A DNA stretch of 64,000 bases from NCBI GenBank assembly GCA_963989245.1, contig OZ022340.1, positions 47,768,945 to 47,832,944 of the forward strand, read 5' to 3'. This stretch comes from Nansenia antarctica (Eukaryota > Chordata > Actinopteri > Argentiniformes > Microstomatidae). Under the pieces are notes generated by a model, which was not told where the DNA came from, did no database searches, and was given only the letters and a program-made list of their open reading frames with translations. The translations under genes and the position numbers were made by a program. Positions 12,101-21,004 of this stretch are shown piece by piece; the first letter of the stretch is position 1; each line of letters starts with the position of its first letter.

Positions 12101-12710
12101 GGACGACTGCTTCAACCTAGCACCATGAGAGGGGAGTAGTATATTACTCAAATGACTTTGAGCATGAAAAAGTAGTTACCAACAGTACGGTAGTTGCCAA
12201 GGTTTGAGGGGTACCAACATGCAAATAAGCATATGTTCTTCAACTATTTTCAGTTTATGACATCATTTGAAAGCTTACAATCTGCACTTTAATAATCTGT
12301 AAAAAACTGAAAAATGACCATGCCCTACTTTGGCCTCGACTTTTTCACCAGACCCTGTCACAAATGTATTTCTTGTAAGTTGTTTTGGATAAAGGTGTCT
12401 GCCAAAAAATAAAATAATACCTCAGTCAGCATCACATCCTTTCTTGCCAGCTTCTGGAAAGCGAGACGAGCGAGAGACAAGTCCAGGCCTGAATGCTTCA
12501 GTGAGGTTTGGTAATGTTTGTCCTGACTAGTCACAACCCAGAGAACATGTACTGAATATCCACAGAGAGATTATATATATTATTATTAGTAGTAGTATTA
12601 TTTATATTATGGTGAATTGTTTCTGGGGAGGTAGTATGGTTTTACCTTTTGTCAAGGAAGCTGCCATTTAAACATACACAGACACAGAGGAAAATATCTT
12701 TGTGATTTCC
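6174..12710 (-). CDS. HERC-family HECT E3 ubiquitin ligase (HERC3/4/5/6-like), 3' part of the gene
   Basis: Fourteen exons with GT..AG borders join in one frame (1872 nt, 623 residues plus stop): 12646-12710, 12421-12526, 11661-12116, 11507-11581, 11390-11422, 11217-11303, 9786-9902, 9468-9611, 9115-9281, 8964-9027, 8795-8853, 8511-8694, 6655-6754, 6174-6388. The first reads LNGSFLDK, the segment that follows the RCC1 repeats in HERC3-6. The third exon has LLPSLSEEP and GLRVYLIVPEL. The HECT N-lobe shows CGMAIFNQ, FPLALFKKLLG and LKELSP; the C-lobe shows FLTGTDRLP and the catalytic-cysteine motif TCYEELHLP (Cys codon 6273-6275). The product would transfer ubiquitin or a ubiquitin-like protein to substrates. 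The N-terminal RCC1 exons are not found to the right, where mobile elements start at 12.9 kb. Either they lie far away or the gene is truncated. Confidence 0.85.
6772..8165 (+). mobile_element. 5'-truncated non-LTR retrotransposon (L2/CR1-like), RT pseudogene
   Basis: Reverse transcriptase C-terminal half: LLFVDFSSAFNT, STGSPQGCVLSP, VKFADDTT (catalytic FADD at about 7090-7110), then LLNKSKTQEIIVDF, LRFLGV and the thumb/C-terminal region to a stop at 7776. A run of Gs near 7125-7133 shifts the frame between the FADD box and the rest. The 3' UTR ends with an ATTC repeat tail. It lies in the HERC intron 6755-8510, opposite to the gene and only about 17 bp from a splice acceptor. It is 5'-truncated, as is usual for LINE copies. 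Confidence 0.85.
8122..8163. repeat. (ATTC)n tail of the LINE
   Basis: About ten copies of the 4-bp unit at the 3' end of the retrotransposon. Confidence 0.9.
10108..11173. mobile_element. Tc1/mariner-type MITE in HERC intron
   Basis: Ends are inverted copies of CAGTTTTTCnCAATTGCTAA, flanked by TA on both sides (10106-10107 and 11174-11175), the target duplication of Tc1/mariner elements. No transposase frame is present. The interior is rich in CTAAACACA-like text, has a (GT)n tract (about 10450-10480) and a large palindrome with telomere-like repeats. Confidence 0.8.
10609..10790. repeat. Palindrome with telomere-like TTAGGG repeats
   Basis: Two arms of about 45-50 bp (acggtacatgtgggaaaact followed by agggttagggtta, and its reverse complement) face each other. 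The loop between them holds further agggtt/aggatt variants. The arms contain tandem CCCTAA/TTAGGG units, but this is inside a MITE and not a chromosome end. Confidence 0.75.
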
Positions 12711-12887
12711 CTGCAAATAAAAGTTTGAAGAATATTTCTGCTCAGTAAACAGATACACTGAATGTTATGAATTTTTTTACAGCTGTTTTGCACACTGGTT
12801 GGTGTTGCCATGTCTGATCAAACAACAACATTACTTATTTGTATCAAAATGACTTACTTCTTTATGTTCTTGTTCCATGATTTAGAA
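12711..12887. other. No gene seen upstream of first visible HERC exon
   Basis: Searched on the minus strand for RCC1-repeat exons (GQLG-type motifs); none found. Confidence 0.4.
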
Positions 12888-13079
12888 TCATATTCTGAGA
12901 TCCATGTGTCAATGGTTTCATCGTCTGATGTTGTCACTTTAGCGCTCGGGAGCGCATCCTTTGCCAACTATGCCCCAAAGCTTTGGAACACATTACCTTT
13001 AGAGATCAGGGAAGCCAGCTCACTAAATATTTTTAAAAGAAAGCTAAAAACGCACTTCTTCAATATAGCCTTCAACTAG
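12888..13079 (+). pseudogene. LINE reverse transcriptase, 3'-terminal fragment
   Basis: Reads FANYAPKLWNTLPLEIREAS and then LNIFKRKLKTHFF to a stop. This is the typical last stretch of L2/CR1-like reverse transcriptases. Nothing upstream of this in the element survives. Confidence 0.6.
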
Positions 13080-13145
13080 CTTATCTGCACCTGCCCACTG
13101 CTCATTTGTATTTTCTTTCACATCTTGTATTAACGTGTAATAGAC

Positions 13146-13293
13146 CCGCCGAGGTCTAAGGAAGGGACAGTAGCTAAGTCCTGGATATTAAGGGGTAACC
13201 AGACCTCAGGAAGGGACACTGTAGTCCTGGATATTAAGGGGTAACCAGACCTCAGGAAGGGACACGGTCCAGGATATTAAGGGGTAACCAGAC
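13146..13293. repeat. 46-bp minisatellite, left part
   Basis: Three copies of a unit containing aaccagacctcaggaaggga and ctggatattaaggggt. The array continues at 32858 on the far side of the hAT insertion. Confidence 0.85.
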
Positions 13294-13475
13294 TAGGGCT
13301 GCACGATTAATCGATTTTAAATCGAAATCGCGATTTGAGATGATAAGCCTGCGATTTGGGATACGTTATACAGCGCGTCGGATTCAACGTCAATGAACGC
13401 ACACGCCCAACAACAACAACACCACTGCACGTGAAACGCCCACGTGTGAATCTGTGAAGACATTTCAGTAGCTAG

Positions 13476-13764
13476 TGTAGAATATTTTCTTTGTTTGGTG
13501 ATTGTAAAAGATGAAAAGGTCCTGAACAAAGTTTAAGACTATTTATTCAAAAAAGACAGGATCGGGTCATCAGGTTTACACAGGATACAAACAGTCAGGT
13601 CGAGGTCCGAGCAACAAAGAGACTGAGCTTCTGTGTCTTCAGGTTTTATACCGGTCCCTCAGCCAACCACATCACAGTATGTTCAATGCTTCTTGGCCAA
13701 TCGTGATCCTTCCTCCTCGGCCTCTGCCCTAGTAAGGAGCGAATCGATTGGCCTATACCCTTTG

Positions 13765-13800
<36 letters not shown>

Positions 13801-13922
13801 ATGTGCGACCATCTGTCACCAAACCTCCTTGTCTCTTGTCCCTAAATGCCCTTGTAGGCCCTCGAGAGGTCAACCCTTTATAAAGCTATATATCCGTGTT
13901 ATATGTGTAAAAATATACGACA
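13476..13922 (-). repeat. 3' LTR of the endogenous retrovirus
   Basis: Nearly identical to 25751-26194. TATAAAA lies on the minus strand at 13644-13650, and a GT microsatellite at about 13767-13798 is longer than in the other copy. Confidence 0.93.
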
Positions 13923-13937
13923 CATCCCCCCTCGGAC
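13923..13937 (-). other. Polypurine tract
   Basis: On the minus strand CGAGGGGGGATG directly precedes the 3' LTR, the usual priming site for plus-strand DNA. Confidence 0.8.
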
Positions 13938-14481
13938 CACCCAGAGGGTGTTCCGAAACTAAATGATCACATAAAACAAAACAAAAACACAAACCTCACA
14001 TATCGCAGCTAAGAAAATAAAAAATAAAAAATAACAACAACAGACAGAAAAACCATATCAACACCTAACACAAGAAGCACAATAATACAGACCAACCCAG
14101 GACCAGTATTAAGAACCCAAAGATATCATGCAAAAAATAGAAACCAACCAATAATAAAAAGAATCTTGAAAATAACAACCACAATTAAACTAAATACAGT
14201 CCATCATGCACAAATTAATATAGAAACTTCCAACGACCGATGTTTTCTTTGTCCTTGAAGCGCCAGGGACAGAGGTTACTAGCACATGAACCCAGTTGGA
14301 GAACAGCCTTTACCGCTGTCTCAGATTGATATCCTTTCCTAGTCAAGAGCTTTTTCTTCGTTGCGCTAGGAACAGAACCTCTTTCCTATCTTTGCATAAC
14401 CACCACATCACTTCTCAACTGACATCAATCACATGATATAGAAAGAAACAAACAGTAACCGAAGCAAATAATCACAAAACA
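13938..14481. other. Retroviral segment between env and 3' LTR
   Basis: About 545 bp, A-rich on the plus strand. No accessory gene recognised in any frame. Confidence 0.5.
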
Positions 14482-17019
14482 TCACTTAATAAACAAATCA
14501 TCAAAGGAGGAAACAAAATCAGAAAGCAAAACAGAATCCAGCTTTTGCTCATCAGCTATGTTGGTCAACATTAAAGCATTAATAGGAACATCAGAAATAC
14601 ACTTTCCACAACATTTGATTAAAATACCAAGTAACATAATACAGATGATAATGACAACAAAAATAATAGCGACGGACCTGATCATATTACCAATACCTGA
14701 AAAAGCAGAATCAAAGAAATCTAACATATTCCAACCGTGTTCTTTATGTAAATCCTCTACACCCTTCTTGTTAGATTCATGAAAATCATACAAAGCGTTA
14801 TCAGAATCCGAAATATAACTGCAGCATTCACCGCCTATCAAAGCACAAGTACCACCCTGACTGGCCAAAATAATGTCCAAAGCCATTCTATTTTGGAGAG
14901 CTACATTCTTAGTTTCAGTCAATTCAGTAGCCAGGGCAGATACTACAGCATCCGAAGCATTAATGTGTTTTTCAAGAACGGATGATAGGGCACTTAATTC
15001 AGTCTGAGAGTTGTAGACACCATAACTTGGGAATATTAGGCCAAAAAACTTCTGAGCGGTAGATAACGCCCTACGACTACGATGGGTTGCTTGTTTGTGA
15101 AGTACAGACATCTCCTCCCGAGTAACTTTCCTAATCAAAGGTATCAGATGAGCCAAATAACAAACACCCTCACTCGAAGCAGGAAGCTTAGAGAATGCAT
15201 CATTATCACACACAAGAAACACACCCTCCGGGAGTTGAAGCTCCTTACCAGGATACAAGAACATGACACCACCTATACAAGACGCGGCCCCTAGCTGACG
15301 AACCGCGCTGCCCTTGGGCCGAGATTGAATGTCAATACAGGTTGTAATATTTACGAGAGGCATGACTTTAAGCTGCGTGGTGCCTTTCTGCCGTCTGGTA
15401 GTATTGGTATCATGTAATTTCATTTGAGGCACCATAGCACAATCAACAACTTTACATTTCAATCCAGAAATAACAACTGAACCTCTCCACCGTGTAGAAG
15501 TCACACTCCCAGAACATGACAGATGAGGACTCAATGCAGTACCATTCAATTGAACGAACATAGCTTGGATAATATATATCTTCTTCGGACCTGTTGGTTG
15601 TGACAAATGTGTAAGCCTATCAATAATAACCTTCCCCACACCGCTAGGCCTATGGTGTTTGTTAACCGCTGCTGTCAGACGTTCCAACACACCAATATCC
15701 ACACCTGCATAGGAAGAATTTAAAGGAACCAGAATCGTGCTGGGCTGACAAGAAGAGCTCTGGTTCTTGCCCTGTAAAACAAATGGGGCTAAACCCTGCC
15801 AATTATAATGAAGCCATTCTGCTTTAGTTAACGGTATGGGGAAAAACATAGGAGCAGACGCACTTACAGGGACCTGTTGACAAATCCAGCAATCAGAATA
15901 ATTCATTTTTGAAGCAAAATCTTTCATGATACTAGTGGCAGAATTAGGGTGGGACCGTGTCCCCAGGTGATTAGAATCATACAACAAATAATCGTCAGTA
16001 GCTACTACAATCGCCTTCGTAGAAGCCTTTACAGCAACATTTTTAACCTTTCCTGGTAACTCAACTGGAAAAACATATTCATGCACAAATTCCCTACAGT
16101 CCAACAAAAAGTCGTGTGGAAAGTCAGGAATGTTACTACAAACTTTGTCCTTGAAATTGTTGGATTTGTCAAACACCTGTTCCCCGATATTACGTCTAGC
16201 ACACCAATACGAGTTCACCTCATTGTCAGCATTAGTTAATGTCACAAGTGTTGACATTAACTGTTGTGTAAGTGTAATATATCTGGCATCCAGTAAGTAC
16301 CACTCAGCCGCTTCAGTCGAGGCATAGATCAAACAATCATCAACAGTACAACGTGAATGTGGGCAAATAAAAGCTCTACCTAATGTGATCATTCTTTTCT
16401 GACGTCCAGGCATAACAGTGTGTGAGTGAAGTGTAGCATTGTCCAAGGAAGTCAATGGGGTAGGAACACTAAGGGGTGTATTAGTCTCTGAAACGGCATG
16501 GCTTGAGTTTCCTCCTAATTGGCCTTGGTGTTTTACGGGGTCTGTCTGGTTGGGGTGTATCACTGACAGGTCTGTGTCTCTCAATGGTACCTTGGTCCGG
16601 GCAGCCGCCCGGGTTGCTGACATCTCCGTCTGGAGCATTGTCAGGGTCGGAAGGGGTGACAACAGGGGCAACACCAGGCTTGGTAGAACCCCCAAGAGGG
16701 GTGTCGCAGTCACTGGATCCTTCACGGTCTCCATTGGCCCACTCATCTCTGGGCTGGACAGGGTCTGGGACGAGGCCCCCGGCATCATCTGCATCACGGC
16801 GCAGATACTCACCAACATCTTCGTCAGCCTGGATGTCCAAGCTGTGGACTTCCTCGTCCCCAGGGGTCTCCTCACCATCCTGCTGAGGTTCTCCCTCATC
16901 GTCCTCATTGGGTGCCTTGATGCAGTGATGAACGTGATACCAGGTGGGGGACCCCTTGATTTGGATGGCAGTCCCAGTGCACCGAACGACCTCGTATGGT
17001 CCTTCCCGTCGAGCCTCAT
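14482..17019 (-). CDS. env: Retroviral envelope glycoprotein precursor
   Basis: An uninterrupted 845-codon frame with an ATG at 17019. A hydrophobic, signal-like stretch starts at a second Met near residue 68 (MLVSICAVMQMM), so translation of the spliced message may start there. The surface subunit carries CWIC at residues 377-380. A basic furin-type site, RSRR, is at 647-650. The transmembrane subunit has a hydrophobic fusion-peptide-like start, a heptad region, the CX6CC motif at 725-733 and a membrane anchor (VAIIFVVIIICIMLLGIL) before a cytoplasmic tail. CWIC plus CX6CC is the disulfide-linked gamma-type arrangement. The first 539 nt overlap pol in another frame. Confidence 0.92.
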   Translation of the reverse strand: MRLDGKDHTRSFGALGLPSKSRGPPPGITFITASRHPMRTMRENLSRMVRRPLGTRKSTAWTSRLTKMLVSICAVMQMMPGASSQTLSSPEMSGPMETVKDPVTATPLLGVLPSLVLPLLSPLPTLTMLQTEMSATRAAARTKVPLRDTDLSVIHPNQTDPVKHQGQLGGNSSHAVSETNTPLSVPTPLTSLDNATLHSHTVMPGRQKRMITLGRAFICPHSRCTVDDCLIYASTEAAEWYLLDARYITLTQQLMSTLVTLTNADNEVNSYWCARRNIGEQVFDKSNNFKDKVCSNIPDFPHDFLLDCREFVHEYVFPVELPGKVKNVAVKASTKAIVVATDDYLLYDSNHLGTRSHPNSATSIMKDFASKMNYSDCWICQQVPVSASAPMFFPIPLTKAEWLHYNWQGLAPFVLQGKNQSSSCQPSTILVPLNSSYAGVDIGVLERLTAAVNKHHRPSGVGKVIIDRLTHLSQPTGPKKIYIIQAMFVQLNGTALSPHLSCSGSVTSTRWRGSVVISGLKCKVVDCAMVPQMKLHDTNTTRRQKGTTQLKVMPLVNITTCIDIQSRPKGSAVRQLGAASCIGGVMFLYPGKELQLPEGVFLVCDNDAFSKLPASSEGVCYLAHLIPLIRKVTREEMSVLHKQATHRSRRALSTAQKFFGLIFPSYGVYNSQTELSALSSVLEKHINASDAVVSALATELTETKNVALQNRMALDIILASQGGTCALIGGECCSYISDSDNALYDFHESNKKGVEDLHKEHGWNMLDFFDSAFSGIGNMIRSVAIIFVVIIICIMLLGILIKCCGKCISDVPINALMLTNIADEQKLDSVLLSDFVSSFDDLFIK

Positions 17020-20000
17020 GCCACTTCCGTCTGTAGACCTTCACGTATACTTTGTCACCCGGTTGCAACGCGTCCTTCCTCTCCTGTGCGTTCACCTCCT
17101 CTTCACGTTCCTGTTTGTGGAGCACATAAGAAGAGATACTCTTTTGCCGGTTAGTCATGTACTGTACATAGGCTTTCATGTCACTCTCCAAGAGAGCCAA
17201 ACTTGGCCCTTTCCCACTGGTTCGTGCACAGGGAGCTGTCATTATTCTCCCCATAGCCAGTTCATGGGGAGTCAAGTGCAGCCCTCGAATCTCACTGGAA
17301 CGACAGGCCATCAATGCAAGAGGGAGTCCTTCCACCCAATTAAGACCTGTATGCTTACAGACCTTAGAAAGACGGTTCTTAAGGACCCCGTTCATCCTCT
17401 CTACCATCCCCTGGCTTTGAGGTGAGTAAATACACCCAAATCTCTGCTTGATTCCCAACTTTTGTAGTATAAGCTTTACCGTCTTATCCACAAATTCCTT
17501 ACCATTGTCTGACGATATCCTATCTGGAATTCCAAACCTAGGCATGAATTCCCTGCATAGGAACTTTGCTACAGACTGAGCATCCTTTCTTCGAGTGGGG
17601 CAAGCTTCTACCCATCTGCTGAACCTGTCTACTACAACTAGCATGTACCTGTATCCTGCCACAGGACGAACCATGTCCACATAGTCAATCACCAAATGTT
17701 TCATTGGCCCGTTTGGGGTAGGGATATGCCCAGTTCCCACTGGTATTCCAGGTCTGATATTGTTTTTCAAACAGACCACACATTGACCAAGGATATGGTC
17801 TATTTGTTCCAACAAATATGGAGCCCAAAAACCATATTCCTTGGTGATCTTGCGTCTTACCTCCCCCCTGGACACATGTGCTAATCCATGGGCTTCCTGT
17901 ATCAGTATGCCTAATAAATCTGGGGGTGCCACAACCAGTCCCTCATGATTTCTCCATAGACCTGTGTCATCCTGACTAGCTCCCCTTGTTAACCATAGGT
18001 TTTTGTCTAGTGCATTTGCCTCACTCTGTAACATCAACAAATCCTCAAGCGTGACCATACCCTGTAACTGTGCTTCATGTGTGATCAGCAGAACTTTACC
18101 TGCTTTGTCTGCTCCTGTAATAGCTTTGGCTGCATCATCTGCAGCCCTGTTACCTTGTGTGACATGTGATGAGTCAGATCTGTGTGCGGCACACTTCACT
18201 ATGGCTAATTCCCTTGGTTTCATCATGGCTTGTAACAGCTTCATGATTTGAGCGTGGTGCTGAATAGGCGAACCATCAGTTTTCTTAAAACCCCGTCCCT
18301 TCCATACAGCTCCATGTAAATGACACACATTGTGGGCATAGGCAGAGTCGGTGTACACTGTCACTCTTTGTCCGGTTCCCAAGTTGCATGCTTCTGTGAG
18401 GGCAATCAATTCAGCCAACTGAGCTGAACAAGGCTGAGGAACAGCCTCGGCTTGTTCCACAATGAACTCCGAATTTTGGGATCGGACTATGGCATACCCG
18501 GCACGTAAATTTTCTCCTACCCGGTAACAAGATCCATCAGTCCAATACTCAACGTCAGCTTCCTTTAAAGGCAAAGCTAGTAGATCTGCTCTAAGTTTAG
18601 AGTACCTCGTAGCTTCCTTCACACAATCGTGTGGTTCCCCATCTTCTGGGGTTGGCAAGGTCTCTGCTGGGTTAAGTGTGTTACATCTTAGTAATGTTAC
18701 ATCTTCCCTTTCCAACATCCTGTAATAATCCCTAATCCTAGGCATCGTCAAAGTGTACTTGCCTTGATTCAAGAGGTTCCTTAGACTGTGGTGGCAGAGA
18801 ATGGTAATTGGGTACCCCATTGTTAAGGTTGTTGCCTTCTCGTACATAAGATATGCCCCGGCCATGGCTCTGTAGCATGGCGCGAAACCCATTTCTACCT
18901 CTGAATATGCGACAGAATAATAGGCTATGGGCTGTGGACTAGGTCCAATGCCTGTTGGTTGCGTAAGAACAGCGCAGGCATACTTCCCCTCGGCTGAAGA
19001 AGAAACATACAATCCAAATTCTTTGGAATAATCTGGAAGCGCTAAAGCTGGCGCTTCTTGCAATTTGTGTTTAATTGTCTCAAACGCCAAATCAGCTTCC
19101 CTTGTCCAAGTAATGCAACATTGGAGGTTATCACTACCTGTTTCCTTAATCATCCCCCTCAATGGAGCGACTAGTCTAGTGTAATCCTCCACCCATGCTG
19201 AACTATACCCAGTAATGCCCAAAAACATCATCATTTCCCTAACCGTTCGTGGTTTTGGAGCCTTCTGAATAGCTTCCAAATGTTCATTAGTGACACTGCG
19301 ATGTCCCTGTGTAATGGATTGTCCTAAGTAAGTTACCTTTTCCTGACAATACTGTAGCTTCTTTTTAGACACCTTGTGTCCCTTCTCCGCCAAAACCTTT
19401 AACAGTTTAACGGAATCCCTGTGACATGTTTCTTCATCTGGGGCACAAAGGAGTATGTCATCCATGTACTGAATGGCAGTACTACTTATCATCTGCTCTA
19501 ACCCATCTAAGTCCTCCTTCAAGACCTGATTAAAAACATGAGGACTGTGTTTGTACCCCTGTGGCATTCTGGTATATTGATAATGCTGACCTTTGTAGGT
19601 AAACCCAAATAACCCTTGACTTTCTACACTAAGAGGTATAGAAAAGAAAGCCCCGCATAAATCAATCACTGTAAACACTTTGGCTGTAGATGGAATCTGA
19701 GTCAACAGCACATGAGGATCAGGAACTTCAGCTGGATAGCTGACAACTACCTCATTCACAGCCCGTAGGTCATGTACCAGACGATATGAACCGTCAGGTT
19801 TCGTCACTGGCAGAAGAGGTGTATTGCTTAACGGATATTGAGTTATCTTCAGGACTCCTGCCTCTAACAGTCCTTTGATCTGTGGCTCAATTCCATCAAT
19901 TGCTTCTTGTTTCAATGGGTATTGATTTTTCCAAGGGGGTTCTGCACCTGGTATGAGTTCAACTCTCAATGGACGAGCTGATTTCACAAATCCAATGTCT

Positions 20001-21001
20001 GTACTGTTCTTTGCCCACAGGTCGGCTGGCACATTCTGCATCATTTCTTCTCTGAGGTCTCTTTCAGCTTGTACAGGAAGGATTAGCTGGTTCATTAGCT
20101 TCACAGTCTGCGGATGTCCTATTCCTTGAGCAGAGATCATCAGTTTTGTGAACTGTCCATCAATGCTCCTCCAGATAGCAGGGTTTTCTTTTGTCGTTAC
20201 AAATCTGGCTTTTTCTGAGTCTGCCATCATTGCCCCTAAATGCTTCTGTTTATAGTGTTCAGATATCATAAGTGTCACATGAGGGATGCTACCCTCAATC
20301 TTATGCTCCTGATCTAGATAAGTGTCACTGTTTATCTTCATAGCCACTCCCTGAGGGCCTAGGATTATACAACTTGTACTAAGCTGTACCTGTTTTGGCT
20401 GATGCTTCAGCCACTCATCTGGGGTTGCATCTGCAACTTCTCTAAAATACTGGAGTGTACAATGCAATGGATCAGTAGGCCTTCTGGCCCCTGACATGTG
20501 TGCCAGGATATAATTGTCCCACATCCTTGCTGGTTCCATTAGGTCTGGGCTAAGCCCTCCCACCCAATATACCATAGATGCGTTGTTGTCCATCATGACA
20601 GACAGCTGTCTGTTCTCTTGTGGCACTGTCACCTGACAGCCGTCAGGTGTGCATTTCACTGTACAATTCAATTGGCATAGTGCATCTCTCCCTAGTAGCC
20701 CTATTGGCGTGTGTTCTGATACAAGTATTGACAGATCTGCTCTCTGTCCTTTGTACTCTAAGCTTACAAGCTCAGTGGTAGGGATCAGCTGTTTAATTCC
20801 CTCGAATCCGATTGTCTTCACATATTTCCCAGACATAGGAAGGTGCGTGGCGTCTTCAGGCTTCAGACAGGTGTAGGCTGCTCCACTGTCCACCATCAAT
20901 TCTAATGGACGTTGGTTGACCGACACCCATATTGTAGGTTCATCTTCAGGCCTGTTTGTCACCACCAGCTGGCACCCCCCTCTCGGATCTTCTGGGCACC
21001 C
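16481..21001 (-). CDS. pol: Retroviral Pol (protease, RT, RNase H, integrase), read through from gag
   Basis: The frame is continuous with gag after its UAG at 21002-21004 and has no ATG near its start (the first usual start-like codon is GTG at 20965). Numbering from that GTG: protease LMVDSGAA at about 24-30, reverse transcriptase with YMDD at 500-503, and RNase H with YWTDGS near 810. The integrase follows with an HX3H/CXXC zinc finger and the D, D, E motifs VIDYVD, SSDNGKEF and VERMNG. A GPYEVV motif follows, then an acidic, proline-rich tail of about 140 residues. That tail overlaps env. All catalytic motifs are intact. Confidence 0.92.
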   Translation of the reverse strand, partial: GCPEDPRGGCQLVVTNRPEDEPTIWVSVNQRPLELMVDSGAAYTCLKPEDATHLPMSGKYVKTIGFEGIKQLIPTTELVSLEYKGQRADLSILVSEHTPIGLLGRDALCQLNCTVKCTPDGCQVTVPQENRQLSVMMDNNASMVYWVGGLSPDLMEPARMWDNYILAHMSGARRPTDPLHCTLQYFREVADATPDEWLKHQPKQVQLSTSCIILGPQGVAMKINSDTYLDQEHKIEGSIPHVTLMISEHYKQKHLGAMMADSEKARFVTTKENPAIWRSIDGQFTKLMISAQGIGHPQTVKLMNQLILPVQAERDLREEMMQNVPADLWAKNSTDIGFVKSARPLRVELIPGAEPPWKNQYPLKQEAIDGIEPQIKGLLEAGVLKITQYPLSNTPLLPVTKPDGSYRLVHDLRAVNEVVVSYPAEVPDPHVLLTQIPSTAKVFTVIDLCGAFFSIPLSVESQGLFGFTYKGQHYQYTRMPQGYKHSPHVFNQVLKEDLDGLEQMISSTAIQYMDDILLCAPDEETCHRDSVKLLKVLAEKGHKVSKKKLQYCQEKVTYLGQSITQGHRSVTNEHLEAIQKAPKPRTVREMMMFLGITGYSSAWVEDYTRLVAPLRGMIKETGSDNLQCCITWTREADLAFETIKHKLQEAPALALPDYSKEFGLYVSSSAEGKYACAVLTQPTGIGPSPQPIAYYSVAYSEVEMGFAPCYRAMAGAYLMYEKATTLTMGYPITILCHHSLRNLLNQGKYTLTMPRIRDYYRMLEREDVTLLRCNTLNPAETLPTPEDGEPHDCVKEATRYSKLRADLLALPLKEADVEYWTDGSCYRVGENLRAGYAIVRSQNSEFIVEQAEAVPQPCSAQLAELIALTEACNLGTGQRVTVYTDSAYAHNVCHLHGAVWKGRGFKKTDGSPIQHHAQIMKLLQAMMKPRELAIVKCAAHRSDSSHVTQGNRAADDAAKAITGADKAGKVLLITHEAQLQGMVTLEDLLMLQSEANALDKNLWLTRGASQDDTGLWRNHEGLVVAPPDLLGILIQEAHGLAHVSRGEVRRKITKEYGFWAPYLLEQIDHILGQCVVCLKNNIRPGIPVGTGHIPTPNGPMKHLVIDYVDMVRPVAGYRYMLVVVDRFSRWVEACPTRRKDAQSVAKFLCREFMPRFGIPDRISSDNGKEFVDKTVKLILQKLGIKQRFGCIYSPQSQGMVERMNGVLKNRLSKVCKHTGLNWVEGLPLALMACRSSEIRGLHLTPHELAMGRIMTAPCARTSGKGPSLALLESDMKAYVQYMTNRQKSISSYVLHKQEREEEVNAQERKDALQPGDKVYVKVYRRKWHEARREGPYEVVRCTGTAIQIKGSPTWYHVHHCIKAPNEDDEGEPQQDGEETPGDEEVHSLDIQADEDVGEYLRRDADDAGGLVPDPVQPRDEWANGDREGSSDCDTPLGGSTKPGVAPVVTPSDPDNAPDGDVSNPGGCPDQGTIERHRPVSDTPQPDRPRKTPRPIRRKLKPCRFRD

Positions 21002-21004
21002 CTA
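21002..21004 (-). promoter_or_regulatory. In-frame UAG between gag and pol (readthrough site)
   Basis: Gag and Pol share one frame separated only by this amber codon, followed by GGGUGCCCA. This is the gammaretroviral readthrough layout. A downstream pseudoknot was not modelled. Confidence 0.8.

Noticed and set aside
12888..13079. Additional HERC or host exon on the plus strand
   Set aside because: The peptide matches the terminal block of L2/CR1 reverse transcriptases, not a host gene.
13294..13475. Retroviral LTR border extended to the tagggctgcacg end
   Set aside because: That end belongs to the older hAT; the LTR starts at TGTAG after the CTAG duplication.
16439..17425. 328-codon plus-strand frame antisense to pol/env
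   Set aside because: It lies opposite two real retroviral genes, has no recognisable domain, and is explained by the base composition of that overlap.
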